DNA of 64,000 nt from JANJWP01 sp964540725 (GCA_964540725.1 CAZINU010000001.1:1-64000), one strand, 5' to 3'; counted from the first letter of the stretch, positions 1 through 10,439 are shown. The notes: generated from the letters alone by a model not told the origin. Made by a program: numbers and translations.

Positions 1-65
1 AGCAGTGGTAGCTCGCAAGGCTCATAACCTTGAGGTCGTTGGTTCGATTCCAACCTCCGCAACCA
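1..65 (+). tRNA. tRNA-Met(CAT), initiator-type, 5' truncated by window edge
   Basis: The anticodon arm is CAAGG-CTCATAA-CCTTG (anticodon CAT). The T arm is GTTGG-TTCGATT-CCAAC and a genomic CCA ends at 65. Only the acceptor 5' strand and the start of the D arm lie outside the window. Initiator features are visible: the 3' acceptor strand ends CGCA-A-CCA as in bacterial fMet tRNA (position 72 is A), and the D stem keeps the purine11-pyrimidine24 (A-T) orientation. The hallmark of three consecutive G:C pairs in the anticodon stem is reduced to A:T, G:C, G:C. Confidence 0.88.
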
Positions 66-96
66 ATTCGAATATTACCGGGGCAACCACCCCAAA

Positions 97-133
97 AGAA
101 AACCGCTTCCAAATTGAATGGAGACGGTTTTCT
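97..133 (+). terminator. Intrinsic terminator after tRNA-Met
   Basis: Inverted repeat AGAAAACCG / CGGTTTTCT with an inner, partly paired loop, 32 nt after the tRNA. It could also end the converging gene on the minus strand. Confidence 0.65.
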
Positions 134-200
134 AAAAGATTTCGGAATATAAAACGGGTATTTTCCAATCTGGAAGGGGCTTCTTTGAACATGGGCGTTT

Positions 201-716
201 CTACCTCGATTCCCCGTTTTCCAAAAGGTCGTCGAGAATGTGCCCGGTCCGTGCCGAGCGATCCGCCCGCAGGGACGCCGTTTTTTTCGGCGGCGGAGCG
301 AAGAACGTTCGTTTCGCCAGGAGCTGGTGCGAAACGTATTCCCGGAACGCGGCGAATACGCCTTCGTTCTGGCCCTCGGGCCGGTTCGCCCATTTGTCGA
401 ACGTCTCCAGTTTTCGGAGAAATTCGGTCGGCATCGCGTCGCGTTCCGACACGAGGTCGTCCATGAGCGGTTCCCACGCTTCCGGAGCGTCGATTCGTGG
501 ATGGAACGCGTCTTGGCCGAACAGCGTTACGACGTCCTTTTCCACTTCCTTGAGATGGAGTTCCCATCGGGACGGATCGGCCACGTTCCCGCAAATTTTC
601 CGGGCGATGGCCGTTTGCGCGCCCAAAAGTTCGCGAAGTATGCAAAGTTCCATGCATTCCCGCATCCAGTAGGGGATTTGTCGGGTTTTTTCCAAGGGAG
701 TTTCGCGGGGTTTCAT
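201..716 (-). CDS. Hypothetical protein, 171 aa
   Basis: I do not recognise this family. It is a soluble, mostly helical, charged protein with no signal peptide or membrane segment. It has one Cys near the N-terminus (C-x3-C spacing around residues 21-25) and a proline/lysine stretch near residue 145. It ends with TAG. The ATG at 716 lies 12 bp downstream of the TAA of the large GGDEF-like gene on the same strand, so the two probably form an operon. No Shine-Dalgarno sequence is visible. Confidence 0.6.
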   Translation of the reverse strand: MKPRETPLEKTRQIPYWMRECMELCILRELLGAQTAIARKICGNVADPSRWELHLKEVEKDVVTLFGQDAFHPRIDAPEAWEPLMDDLVSERDAMPTEFLRKLETFDKWANRPEGQNEGVFAAFREYVSHQLLAKRTFFAPPPKKTASLRADRSARTGHILDDLLENGESR

Positions 717-728
717 GGTTTTTCGGGG

Positions 729-3700
729 TTAGGGGGCCGGTTTCGGGAAGGTGACGTCGAGTCTTCGTTGCGAGAGCGAGAGGGTGCCCTTCGGATATCA
801 CGGTCCGAGGTCGAAGACGCCCGTTCCGTATCCGGTTTTGGCGAGCGCCGCGACGACCTTGCGAACGGAGGCTTCGTAGTCGCGTCCGACCGGCGGCGTT
901 CCGTGGACCGTCACGGTTCTCGGAATGGCCGCGGGATTCAGCGCGTGGGCGTGGATTTCCATGGAGAACCACCGCTCGATCTTCTTATGGATGGGCATGA
1001 GAGTGTCGAGCGTTTCGAATTCCTTCGCGGTTCTGGCCGTTTCGGAATATGCGATTCGGCCGTCGAGCGAGCGGGATATGAGGGCGTGGGTAACGTCCGC
1101 AACCGCCGATTCCGCCGAGATTTTTGCGCTGTCGGGGAACCGAATCATGATTTCGTCGCCCCCGACCCCGATATCGGCGCCGGGGTACCGCCGCCGGATT
1201 TCCGCGATTGCCGCCATGAGTTTTTCGGTCATTTCGCTCCCCGCTGTCAGTATGGCCGGATCCGAACCGTTTCGGGATTTCGATACCGCCTCGACGATCC
1301 GTTCGAACGATTCCAGGTTTTTCAGCATCATGCCGCGGATATCGATAATCATCCGGATTCCTGGACGCCCTTCGGTGACGGCGAGAAACGATTCTTTCGA
1401 ACGGTATCCTTTGAACGTGTATTCGAACGCTTCCTTCGGGATCGATCCGGCACGGATGCTCCGTTCGATGTCCCCGACCGCTTCGGCCGCCGCCGCCAAA
1501 TCCTTCGGATTGGCGACCGGCGGAATGAAATCGCAGGAAGAGTTCCAGAGTTCCATGAGCCGTTCGATATCGGCCGCAAGTTCTTTCGGGCGAATCGAAC
1601 CGTTCGATCATTTTCGGATTTCGTCGAACAATTCCGGAGAAATTCGGGCTTCGTTCTCGAGTCGGATAATGACGGGATACCGTATGCCGCCCAATTCGAA
1701 CCGGGCCTCCCCCCATTTCTCGATAATCTGTTTCTTCAAGAGGACGGCTTCGTCCGAAATGCGGAGCATGTCGTCCGGCGTGAAGCGCGCCGCTTCGAAC
1801 CCCTTGCCGGAATTTCCCCGCTTCGCGGCGAGTTCGGCCTCGCGGAGCGCCATGAGCCGTTCCGGCGTTCCGGCGCCCGGGGGTACCGTGGAAACGCCCA
1901 CCGATACGTCGAGCTTCTCTCGAATGAATGCCGCGATTTCCGCTTCCGACATCGCGGTTTTCGGGTCGTGCGAAAGACGCTCCGAAAGTTCCCGAACGGT
2001 TCGGCCGTTCGCCTCCACGATGTCTTCCACGAATGCCCGCCGGTTGGCCGCTTCTCCGAATATGACCTTCTCGGGCGACGCGTTTCCGGGGGCCGAGAAG
2101 GTGGAATGCTTGTAGTTGCGGCGGATAACCCGACCGCGCTTGCCCTTCGCGGAGAAATTCCGGTCGAAATTCGCCGTCATCCGCCTTTGGGCGGGAACCG
2201 TGAGCTGGTCGACGAACTCTTGTCCGAGCCGGTCGTTGAGCGGTTTCACGCCCTTGAACGACGCGTTCGCGATAGTGTCGCCCGGGGCGAGGCGTTCGAT
2301 TTCGAGGAGCGGATGGTTATGGGCGAGAACGTTCGATAAGAACCGTTTCGTTTCGAGCGGAAGCGTTTGGTCGAAGGCGACGGTGCGAACCGCCGGGTGT
2401 GAAAGCGTGCGGAAGAATTCGGCCTCCGCCTTTTTCGGGTCGGACAAGTCGATGCGCGAGATATGGAGGACGCCCCGCGACACCCGGGATTCCAAGACGG
2501 CCGTTTTGAAAACGTGCTCTTTCAGCAGGAACCGCGCGAGGAACGATTCGAGCGTCGGGTCGAGCGTTCCGCCAGATCGCCGGTATTCGTCCAATTTGCG
2601 CGGCAGAACGTCGAGCAGTTTGGAGAATTGCGAAAGTTCGCGTCCGAGCCGGCTTCGGTTGTGTGCCCGCGAAACCCAACCGACCGGGGGCGCGATAATG
2701 CCGAGCGCTCCGAACGCCGCGGTATACGACCGTTCGATGCTTCCGAGCACGCGCCCGTCGGTTTCTATGCCGTCGATGGCCCGAAGTATGTCGAACCCGC
2801 CCCCGACGCCGCTCGCGACGGGCACCGCCTCGGCAATTCGCCGGAGCGCGATGACGATATCGGCGAACCGGGCCTCCTCGAGCTTGCGCTCGAAGTGCTC
2901 GGGATCGATGGTTTCGAACCCCACGGCCAGCCGGTCGAATCAGAGGAACGCCTTCGTTTCGGCGACGGCATCGGACGACTCCGCCGCGTTTCGGGCGATC
3001 CGGATTTCCGATTCCCTCGCGCGGAACCGTGCCAATGCCGCCGCGTACGCATTGACCGTTTCCGCAAGCGGAAGGTCCTCCCCCTTCGCGCTCCGGAACG
3101 AAAGGCTTTTGTGCCACCCGGTTTCCGGAAGCCCGTTTTTTCCGACGAAACTACGGGTCGTCGCGGCGTTCTCGGGCGAAAGTTTCGCGATGGCGGAAAG
3201 GAGGATTCCGGACGCGGACGAGGGGTTCGAAAGGTCTTCGGAACACGCGGCGAGCAATTCTTTCGAATCGATGCCGGATACCGCATCGATTCGGATCAAT
3301 TCCGAGAGGAGCCGGTCGAATCCCGATTTTCCGTACGTACGTCCCGCGAATTCGGTCCGTTCCGCCGCGAAGGCCTCGCGGAGACCGGCGGAAGCCTCCA
3401 AGGCGTAATCGCCGACGTTTCGGTTCAAGAGAAGTCCGACGTAGAACGCTTCCGGTTCGTCGGCTTCTTTGCCAATCGATTCCCGAATCCGGGCGTTCCG
3501 GAGTTTTCCGACGTTCTCCCGGGTTACGCCCGATGCCGCGACGTCCAAGCGTTTCGAGAGGTCGCGGAGAAACCGGAGCTTCGCCGATTTTGGGATCGAG
3601 GGGGCTTCGAGCGTTCCGGCAACGGTTCCGTTCAGTTGCCGCGCGAACGCGTCCGCATCGAACGCCAAGCCTTTCCCATTCACGGTTTGGCCGATTTTCC

Positions 3701-3782
3701 CGACGATAGCCGAAAGTTCCGCCGCCCATTCGGGCGTGCGGGCGATATCCGGTGCGGAACGTATGCTTTCTTGTGCGGCCAT
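729..3782 (-). CDS. Large protein with GGDEF-like motifs, 1017 aa, three TGA(Gly) codons
   Basis: One reading frame runs from the ATG at 3782 to the TAA at 729 if the TGA codons at 2940, 1608 and 798 are read as Gly. The stretches between them share one frame and continue cleanly. Two regions look like nucleotidyl-cyclase folds. Around residue 600-660 the segment VSVGVSTVPPGAGTPERL followed by an AELAAKRGNSGKG tail resembles the C-terminal half of a GGDEF domain. Around residue 880 IGVGGDEIMIRF resembles the GGDEF signature strand. Both are degenerate, so a signalling or regulatory role is inference. The first about 450 residues are alpha-helical and unrecognised. It could instead be an unrelated helical scaffold; function uncertain. 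Confidence 0.7.
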
Positions 3783-3880
3783 CGTCCCCAGGGTACCATA
3801 TTTCCGAGCCTATCGCAAAAAACGGATCGGATTCCCGGCCGTGCCATCGGACGGCGCTTTTCGTCGGAGCGCATCGCGAT

Positions 3881-3908
3881 TTGAAAAATCGGCGTTTCCG
3901 GGTATGCT
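3881..3908 (+). promoter_or_regulatory. Promoter for the TPR membrane protein
   Basis: TTGAAA - 16 nt - TATGCT, with the start codon about 25 nt downstream of the -10. Confidence 0.55.
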
Positions 3909-3932
3909 CCGTCGGCTCAAAAGCCCCCTCGC

Positions 3933-4784
3933 ATGGATTTTCTCCTCTCCGGATTTTTCGCCCGCCAAGAAGCCTACTTCCTCCTCGCGAACGCGGCGTT
4001 CCTCGCGCTCGCGTTCCTTTCGTACCTGTTCGACTGGACGCGTTCCGCGCACGCGTTCCTGTTCGAAAAACCGCACGCCGTTCCGGTTGCCGAAGTTCCG
4101 GCATCCCGCGAGGCCGGCGAAGAGGCTCCGGCCGCTCCGTTCCGCGACTTCGAGGCCGAGAAACACGAAGTGACGGCCGACGAAAAGATGGTCTTGACCG
4201 AGATCGCCAAATCCGCCAAGACGAAGATGGCCCGCGGCGAATTTTCGGAAGCCCGCTCGAAGATCATCGAAGGGCTCACGATCGACAAGTTCGATAAGGA
4301 GCTCAATTGTCTGCTCGCTTCCATCTACGAGCGTTCCGGCGATTACGCCAAGTCGGAACTTTTGTACAAGGACCTCATCGTCGTGCACGATACCGACCCC
4401 GAATTGTACCTGAAGCTCGGCTTCGCCCTATCGATGCAGAAGAAGTACGAAATCGCCTTCGAAATCTACAAGAAACTCCACGCCATTACGTCCGGGGCGG
4501 ACGAATCGGTCGAAATGCTCGCGAACCTCGCGTACCAACTCGGTCGCCACGAAGACGTCGAAACCTACGCCCGCGAGTACCTGAAGAAGCATCCGCGGAA
4601 CGCCGAAATGCTGAATCTCCTCGCCAGCTCGCAGGCGAGTCTCGGAAAACGCCACGAGGCGATCGAAACGCTCGAAAAGCTCCGCGTCATCGATCCCTAC
4701 AACGTAAAAATCCGCGAATTCGCCGAAAAGCTCGCCACCGAAATCGAACTCGAAAAGAATTTCCGTACCCAATCCGAAGCGTAG
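3933..4784 (+). CDS. Membrane-anchored TPR protein, 283 aa
   Basis: An N-terminal hydrophobic segment (about residues 14-38) precedes a short Ala/Pro/Glu-rich linker (to about 80). The rest is an array of tetratricopeptide-type helix pairs (about residues 95-275), visible as repeated patterns such as GDYAKSELLYKDLI and KKYEIAFEIYKKLH. TPRs are protein-protein scaffolds; the partner is unknown. It is directly upstream of dnaB, whose ATG follows the TAG after 3 nt, so the two are co-transcribed. The promoter at 3881 supports this start. Confidence 0.85.
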   Translation: MDFLLSGFFARQEAYFLLANAAFLALAFLSYLFDWTRSAHAFLFEKPHAVPVAEVPASREAGEEAPAAPFRDFEAEKHEVTADEKMVLTEIAKSAKTKMARGEFSEARSKIIEGLTIDKFDKELNCLLASIYERSGDYAKSELLYKDLIVVHDTDPELYLKLGFALSMQKKYEIAFEIYKKLHAITSGADESVEMLANLAYQLGRHEDVETYAREYLKKHPRNAEMLNLLASSQASLGKRHEAIETLEKLRVIDPYNVKIREFAEKLATEIELEKNFRTQSEA

Positions 4785-4787
4785 CCC

Positions 4788-6128
4788 ATGATTTCCAAAA
4801 TCCCCCCGCACTCCGTCGAGGCCGAGCGCTGAGTGCTCGGTTCCATCCTTATCGACAAGGAAGGAATCATTTCCGTCGCCGCCATTCTGGCACCGGGCGA
4901 TTTTTACGAAACTTCGAACGCCGTCGTGTACGAAGCGATGCTCGAACTTTTCGCGAAAAACCGCCCCATCGACCTTTTGACGGTCCGGGAGCTTTTGGAC
5001 GACCGTCAGAAGCTCGAACCCATCGGCGGAAACGCGTACCTCTTGGAACTTACGAATTCGATTTTCACGAGTTCGAACATCTACCAGTACGCCCAGATCG
5101 TCAAAAACAAGAGCGTGCTCCGACGTCTCATCAAGGCCGGGAACGACATCCTCCTCTACGGGTACGACGAGGAGGCCGATCTGTCCACGCTCCTTGAAAA
5201 AAGCGAGCAGTCGCTCTTTTCGGTCACGCAGACCTTCATTCAGAACCGGCTCGTCCACATTAAGGACATCATCGGTCTCCGCTACGAAGAATTCGCCGAA
5301 ATCCACGCGAATCCCGAATACGGAAAAGAAGGGGTCGTGTACTCCGGATTCAAGGGGGTCGACGACAAGGTCGGCGGATTCAAGCCGGGCGACATGGTCA
5401 TCATCGCGGCCCGCCCCTCCATGGGTAAGACCGCCATCACCCTCAATATGGCCCAGAATGCCGCCGAATCGGGAAAAAACGTCGCCATCTTCTCCCTTGA
5501 AATGTCGAAGGAGCAGTTGGCCGACCGCCTCATCGCTTCGACCATGGGTATCGATTCGTGGAAACTCCACAAGGGATTGCTCGAAGACGAGGAATTCGCC
5601 CGCATGGGCGACGCGCTCGAGCGCCTTTCCCGGTCGAGCATCTACATCGACGATTCGCCGATGGGAAACCTTATGGAAATCAAGTCCAAGGGCCGTCGCC
5701 TTAAGATGGAATCGGGGCTCGACATGCTCATTATCGACTACCTCCAGCTCATGGGCGGAGGGAATCCCATGAACCGCGTTCAGGAGATTTCCGAAATCTC
5801 CCGAGGAATCAAGGCCCTCGCCCGCGAGCTCCAGGTTCCCATCATCGCGCTTTCGCAACTTTCCCGCGCGGTCGAATCGCGCACGACGAAGGAGCCCATC
5901 CTCTCCGACCTCCGCGAATCCGGCTCCATCGAGCAGGATGCCGACGTAGTCATGATGCTCTACCGCGAAGACTACTACGACGAATTCACCGAGAACAAGG
6001 GGGTGACGAACGTCTTCATCCGAAAGAACCGTAACGGTCCCGTCGGCCAGGCGGACCTGAAATTCGAAAAGAAGTTCCAGAAGTTCTACGACCTCGAAAC
6101 GAAGCGCGAATTCGAAGACGTGTTCTAG
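4788..6128 (+). CDS. dnaB: Replicative DNA helicase DnaB, 446 aa, one TGA(Gly)
   Basis: Unwinds DNA at the replication fork. The N-terminal DnaB domain starts MISKIPPHSVEAER, then a TGA at 4830 falls in the conserved stretch before VLGSIL; reading it as Gly restores the frame. The RecA-like ATPase domain shows Walker A (ARPSMGKTAITLN, about residue 205), Walker B followed by DYLQLM, and the QLSRAVESR arm. Length is normal for the family. The start is the ATG 3 nt after the TPR gene stop. Without the TGA reading, the conserved N-terminus would be lost. Ends TAG, followed by a terminator at 6160. Confidence 0.97.
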
Positions 6129-6159
6129 AAGAAGGAAATCGTCCGAAAAAGACCGAACG

Positions 6160-6188
6160 AAAAACGGCTCCCATCCGGAGCCGTTTTT
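6160..6188. terminator. Bidirectional terminator between dnaB and the FecR-domain gene
   Basis: Perfect stem AAAAACGGCTCC / GGAGCCGTTTTT with a short loop, usable on both strands between convergent genes. Confidence 0.9.
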
Positions 6189-6202
6189 CGGGGGAATTCC
6201 GT

Positions 6203-7660
6203 TTATCGCGCCGTCGCTTCTCCTGAAACCGGTTTCGGGTAGGGCGTCGCGTCGCAGCGGTCGCCTTTGCCGTCGCCGTCGGAATCTTTCTGGAAGGGGT
6301 TCGCGATTTTCGGGCAGTTGTCCTTCGAATCGGCGACCTTGTCGCCGTCGGAATCCGCGGGGAGTTCGGGTTTCGGTTCCGTGGCGCCCGTAGACGTAGG
6401 CTCGGCCGACGTCCCCGTCGCCGTTTCCGTCGAACCCGTCGCGGTCGGCGCCGGTTCGCGCTTCCATTCTTCGATGAGCGTATCGGTCTCCTTTTTCAGT
6501 TCGTCGACCCGCTTCTGAATTTCCTGGCGCTTCTTCGCGTCGGCTTCCTGGTCGGAGATTTCGCTCCGGATTTCTTCGATTTCGCGCTTGCGTTCGATGA
6601 CCGTCGCCTCGCGGACCGATTCGGTCAGCACGGCTTCGAACGCCGCCGCGCCGGTCGTGGTTTCGGCCGCTTTGAGCGCGCGTTCGCGGATCGAGGGTTC
6701 GGCGAAGTACGAGGGGATTTCCTCTTTTTTCGGCACCGTTACGGCCAATTCTTTCTCCACGCGTTCTTCGAGCGGTTTCAGATTTTTTCGGTCGACCTTG
6801 CGGAAGAACGATTCGGGAACGTTCGAGTGGAGCTTCTTAAGCGGGTCTTCGCCGCGCTTGAGGTTGGTGCGGAGCTCGTTCATCCGGGCGAGGTCTTCCA
6901 CCGTATTGGTACGGACGAATTCGTCCTTCATGAGTTCGGTAACCGGAACCTTCTTTTTCGTTTGTTCGCCTTTGGCGACGTCGAGCGAGAAGCGTTCCTC
7001 GGGGAGGAGTTTTTCGGTTTTCTCCTTTCCGGAGGAATCCTGGTACCTTAGGTCGACCCCCGGGGTTTCGGCCCCCTTCGAAACGGAGTCGACGACTTCC
7101 ACTTGGGTGCGTTTTCCGAGTTTCTTCGTCCGAACCGACGTTCCGCGGACTCCGGCGGAAAGGTCGGACGTTTTAATGGAGAAGAAAGAATCGTCCGAAA
7201 GGGGCTTCAAGACGCGGGCCCAAACGTCGCCCGAATCCAATTGCACCCCGTCGCCTTCGGCGAAAGAGAGCGTAATGACGGTGTTCGCCGCGAGACGGAC
7301 GACGCTCGAATCCGCGAAGACGATTTCCGCGGAGCCGTTCGAACCCGTCGTTACCGTTTCTCCGACGCCGAGCGCGTCGCCGGAAGCGGCGGGAACGTTC
7401 CCGGAAGCGTTTTTACGTTCGACCTTCCCAGCGGCCTTGGAGACGTAGGCGACGGCGGTTTCGGGCGAAACGGCGGCGACCGTTCCGGAAGACGTCGTTC
7501 CGCTTGCCGATCCCGCGTCGCCCTGGCGCGTCGTGACTTCGTACCGTACCGATGCGGGCAGGGCTTCGGGGCGGAAAAGGAATACGTAGGCGGCGGCAAC
7601 GACGATCGCGAGAACCGTGACGATGAGCGCCCACGTTTTTCCGGATACCGGATTTTCCAT
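6203..7660 (-). CDS. FecR-domain surface protein with C-terminal calcium-type (TSP3-like) repeats, 485 aa
   Basis: A signal anchor occupies residues 9-30. A FecR-like domain (about 65-180) is recognised by the pattern GSAEIVFADSSVVRLAANT followed by LDSGDVWARV and GVRGTSVR. A long charged coiled-coil region (about 230-400) follows, then a Thr/Ala-rich linker. Near the C-terminus are two Asp-rich calcium-binding repeats of the thrombospondin type 3 / OmpA-linker kind (DSDGDKVADSKDNCP and DSDGDGKGDRCD). FecR domains in secreted proteins often bind cell-surface components; a surface or stalk role is inferred. Ends TAA. Divergent from the CHASE2-cyclase gene; the two promoters share a -10 region. 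Confidence 0.85.
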   Translation of the reverse strand: MENPVSGKTWALIVTVLAIVVAAAYVFLFRPEALPASVRYEVTTRQGDAGSASGTTSSGTVAAVSPETAVAYVSKAAGKVERKNASGNVPAASGDALGVGETVTTGSNGSAEIVFADSSVVRLAANTVITLSFAEGDGVQLDSGDVWARVLKPLSDDSFFSIKTSDLSAGVRGTSVRTKKLGKRTQVEVVDSVSKGAETPGVDLRYQDSSGKEKTEKLLPEERFSLDVAKGEQTKKKVPVTELMKDEFVRTNTVEDLARMNELRTNLKRGEDPLKKLHSNVPESFFRKVDRKNLKPLEERVEKELAVTVPKKEEIPSYFAEPSIRERALKAAETTTGAAAFEAVLTESVREATVIERKREIEEIRSEISDQEADAKKRQEIQKRVDELKKETDTLIEEWKREPAPTATGSTETATGTSAEPTSTGATEPKPELPADSDGDKVADSKDNCPKIANPFQKDSDGDGKGDRCDATPYPKPVSGEATAR

Positions 7661-7688
7661 AAATGGATATGATGGGATAAACGGTTCC

Positions 7689-7696
7689 AGTATAGG
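7689..7696. promoter_or_regulatory. Overlapping divergent -10 elements
   Basis: Forward TATAGG (7691-7696) and reverse TATACT (7689-7694) share four bases in the 42-bp gap between two divergent genes. A reverse -35-like TTGCTT lies 15 nt further, inside the cyclase start. The forward transcript would begin at or next to the ATG at 7703, suggesting a leaderless mRNA. RNA polymerase could not occupy both at once. Confidence 0.45.
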
Positions 7697-7702
7697 CTCC
7701 CT

Positions 7703-9688
7703 ATGAAAAAAGCAACCTACCTCGCGGGCGTTTGGCTTGCATCTCTCCTGCTTTCGTGGTGAACGTATGCGATGCTCTCGGACGCGGTGGGGAAGGATTT
7801 GAATTTTTTCTTCCTCTACAAGGTTCTTCGCGGCGAACCTTCTGGCAAAGCCGTCGTCGTGAAAATCGACAATGCGTCCCTCGACGCGCTCCAGCGTTCC
7901 GACCTCCGGGTTCTCAACCTCTCGAAAACCGTCTTTTCCGACCTATTGGAACGGTTGTATGCCGACGGGGCGAAAACGGTCGCCCTCGACGTCGTGTTCG
8001 CGAACCGGTCGCCGGACGAAGGCGCCCTCGCCGCCGCTTTGTCGAAGTATCCGCAGACCGTCATCGCCGCGAAAATCGGCGTGCGCGGCGATTCTGAACG
8101 CATTCTGCCGCTCGATTCGTTTTCCGGCGCACGGTGGGGCTCGGTGGACGTGCTGTTCGACAAGAACGTCGTTTCGAAGGTCCAACCCGTGCTGTTCGCG
8201 GACGGACGTTCCGTGGAGCCGCTTTCGTTCGCCGCATACCGGGCGTACCTGGGCGACGGCGCGCTTTCCGGGAGCGTTCGCGGCGATACGTACGTGTTCA
8301 ATCCGGTTCGGAAAATTCCCCTTTTGTCCGACGGGAGCGCGCTCATCCCGTTCTTTTACAAGCCGTTCGACGTTCCGTCCTATTCGCTTTCGGACGTCCT
8401 CTCCGGAAAAATCCCGAAAGGAACGTTCGAGGGGCGTGCGGTATTCGTAGGGGAATACGGGACCCTCATCCACGACGCGCACTTCTCCCCAGTCGATTTC
8501 GGGCGGAAAATGCCCGGAGTCGAGTTCCATGCCAACGTGTTCGAGGGGCTGTTGTCCGGAAAATTCCTCGCGTCGGCCAAAATGCCCGCGACGGCTTCGG
8601 CGTGCGCCCTCCTCGCCCTCGTTTCCGTCGCCATGTTCGCCCATGCCCGGGTTATTTGGTCGATTGCGTACGCCGCGGCCGTGGCGGTATTCGCGCTGAT
8701 TTCCGGATGGACGCTCCTGTCGGTTTCGGGAATCGTTACCGACTTCTTCGCCCTTTTGGTCGCCGGGGTTTTCTTGCCGCTCCCGCTCGGGTACGTATAC
8801 CGGTACTTCGTGGTCAACAAAGAACGCCACCTCATCGAATCGGCGTTCGCCCACTACATCGCCCCGGAGGTCGTTTCGAAAATCGCCGACAATCCCGAAA
8901 ACCTGAAACTCGGGGGAGAAAAACGCCGTATTACCGTCTTCTTTTCGGATATCGCGGGTTTTACGACCATTTCGGAAACCCTCGGAACTGTCCGGCTCTT
9001 CGCGCTCATCGGCGAATACCTTTCGCAGATGACCGACATTTTGATTCAAAACAAGGGAACGCTCGACAAGTACATCGGTGATGCCGTCATGGGATTTTTC
9101 GGCGCGCCGCTCAAGCTCGATCATCCCGAGTCGCTCGCGTGCCGAACCGCGCTCGAACAGCAGGCCCGATTGCGCATGCTCCGTACGAAATGGAAGCGTG
9201 AGGGGATTCCCCCCGTCGCCGCCCGAATCGGCATCCATTGCGGCGAAGCCATGGTCGGGAACGTCGGGTCGAAGAACCGGTTCAATTACACGGCCATGGG
9301 CGATACCGTGAATCTCGCCTCCCGATTGGAGGGCGTGAACAAGGAATACGGCACGTTCATCTGCGTTTCCGAAGACGTGAAGCGCCGGGTCGAAAAGGAA
9401 TTCGTTTTCCGGGAGCTCGACACGATCAAGGTGAAGGGCAAAACCGAGGGCGTGAAAATTTTCGAACTCCTCGGATTCGCCGACGACCCGTACCTCGACG
9501 TCGCCCGAGCCCGGAAGTACGAAGAAGCCCTCGCCGTTTACCGTTCCGGAAATTTTCCCGAAGCGAAGCGGTTGTTCGAGGCGAATCCGTACGATCTCCC
9601 GTCCATCCATATGGCGCGCCGGTGCGACGATCTCATTGCCGGGAAAACGACGTTGAAAGACGGCGTATACCAGATGGAGACGAAATAG
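7703..9688 (+). CDS. CHASE2-domain class III adenylate/guanylate cyclase, 661 aa, one TGA(Gly)
   Basis: Predicted membrane receptor that makes a cyclic nucleotide. The N-terminal membrane segment contains a TGA at 7760 (Gly). An extracytoplasmic CHASE2 sensor domain follows (about residues 50-290; KAVVVKIDNASLDAL and GVEFHANVFEGLLSG patterns), then a cluster of three membrane segments (about 290-365). The catalytic domain (about 400-600) shows both metal-binding Asp motifs, FFSDIAGFTT and YIGDAVMGFFG, and the NLASRLEG helix. A short C-terminal helical repeat ends the protein. Ends TAG. The start at 7703 is chosen because it supplies the missing membrane helix. Which nucleotide is used cannot be decided by eye. 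Confidence 0.93.
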
Positions 9689-9765
9689 GCCGATTTTTCG
9701 AAAAAACTCGCCTTCCGGCCGTTTTCCGATAGGATTTCCCCCGTTTTCATTTTTCCACCCATCCC

Positions 9766-10317
9766 ATGTTCAAAATCGCCGTCGGAACCACCCGCGCCCC
9801 CAAAGTGGACGGAATTAAGGAAGGGCTCGCCGAATGCGCGACCCGATATTCCGAACTCGCCGTTCCGATCGAATTCGTCCTCGAAAAGACCGAGTCCGGC
9901 GTTTCGGACATGCCGCTTTCCATCGAAGAAACGATGGACGGGGCCCGGAATCGGGCCAATAATCTGCTGAACGCCGGAATCGACGCCGATTACTACGTCG
10001 GTATCGAGGGCGGTACGACCCGCGTCGGCGACAAAGCCTACCTGTTTTGAACCGTCTACGTCCGAAATCGGGCGGGGGAAGGGCATTTCGGCGTTTCGCC
10101 CATGGTCGAAGTGCCGGCGGAGGTCGAACGGCGGTTATACGAATGCGATGAGGAACTCGGTCCCGTTATGGCCGAACTTTCCGGAAAGACCGACATCCGC
10201 AGCGAGAACGGCTCGATGGGCGCGTGGACGGAGGACATGTTTACGCGGAAGGACGAATTCTCGGTCGCCATGAAGGCGGCGATGGCGCCGTTTTTCAATC
10301 GGTTCTACAAACTTTAA
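9766..10317 (+). CDS. YjjX/DUF84-family non-canonical purine NTP phosphatase, 183 aa, one TGA(Gly)
   Basis: The family hydrolyses ITP/XTP and cleans nucleotide pools. The N-terminus MFKIAVGTTRAPKVDGIKEG fits the YjjX start, DGARNRANNLL is the conserved ARNRA helix, and DADYYVGIEGG is the active-site strand. A TGA at 10048 (read as Gly) joins the two halves; the downstream half has ELGPVMAELSG and ENGSMGAWT, matching the family C-terminus. Ends TAA. At this one position some homologues have Trp, so this gene alone would not fix the codon's meaning. Confidence 0.88.
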
Positions 10318-10375
10318 AGCCGATCTTACGAAACCGCTCCGCGTACGTCTTATCCGGATCATCCGGACAAAATAG

Positions 10376-10432
10376 TTGACGATTGTGAAAAATTCGGGAA
10401 TTCGCTTGACAATATGAAAAATCGGAAATAAT
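10376..10432 (+). repeat. Imperfect direct repeat carrying two -35-like motifs; candidate promoter
   Basis: Two copies about 30 bp apart (from 10376 and from 10406) share the pattern TTGACxATxTGAAAAAT. The second contains TTGACA (10406-10411) and an AT-rich -10 candidate (10427-10434), so it is the likely promoter of the miniprotein gene at 10529. The duplication may be an operator or a tandem promoter. Confidence 0.4.
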
Positions 10433-10439
10433 CGTCCCT

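Noticed and set aside
240..2339. Long plus-strand open frame of 699 codons, and similar ones at 4428-6467 (-), 11592-14453 (-), 19541-21676 (+), 20877-23945 (-)
   Set aside because: All are antisense or shifted shadows of recognised genes, caused by GC-rich codon bias; their products are Arg/Gly-rich with no family signature.
10048..10050. TGA could mean tryptophan (code 4), as some YjjX homologues have Trp here
   Set aside because: Glycine fits invariant positions in NadD, TruB, the sigma factor and DinG, where Trp would not; TGG is used for Trp in the same genes.
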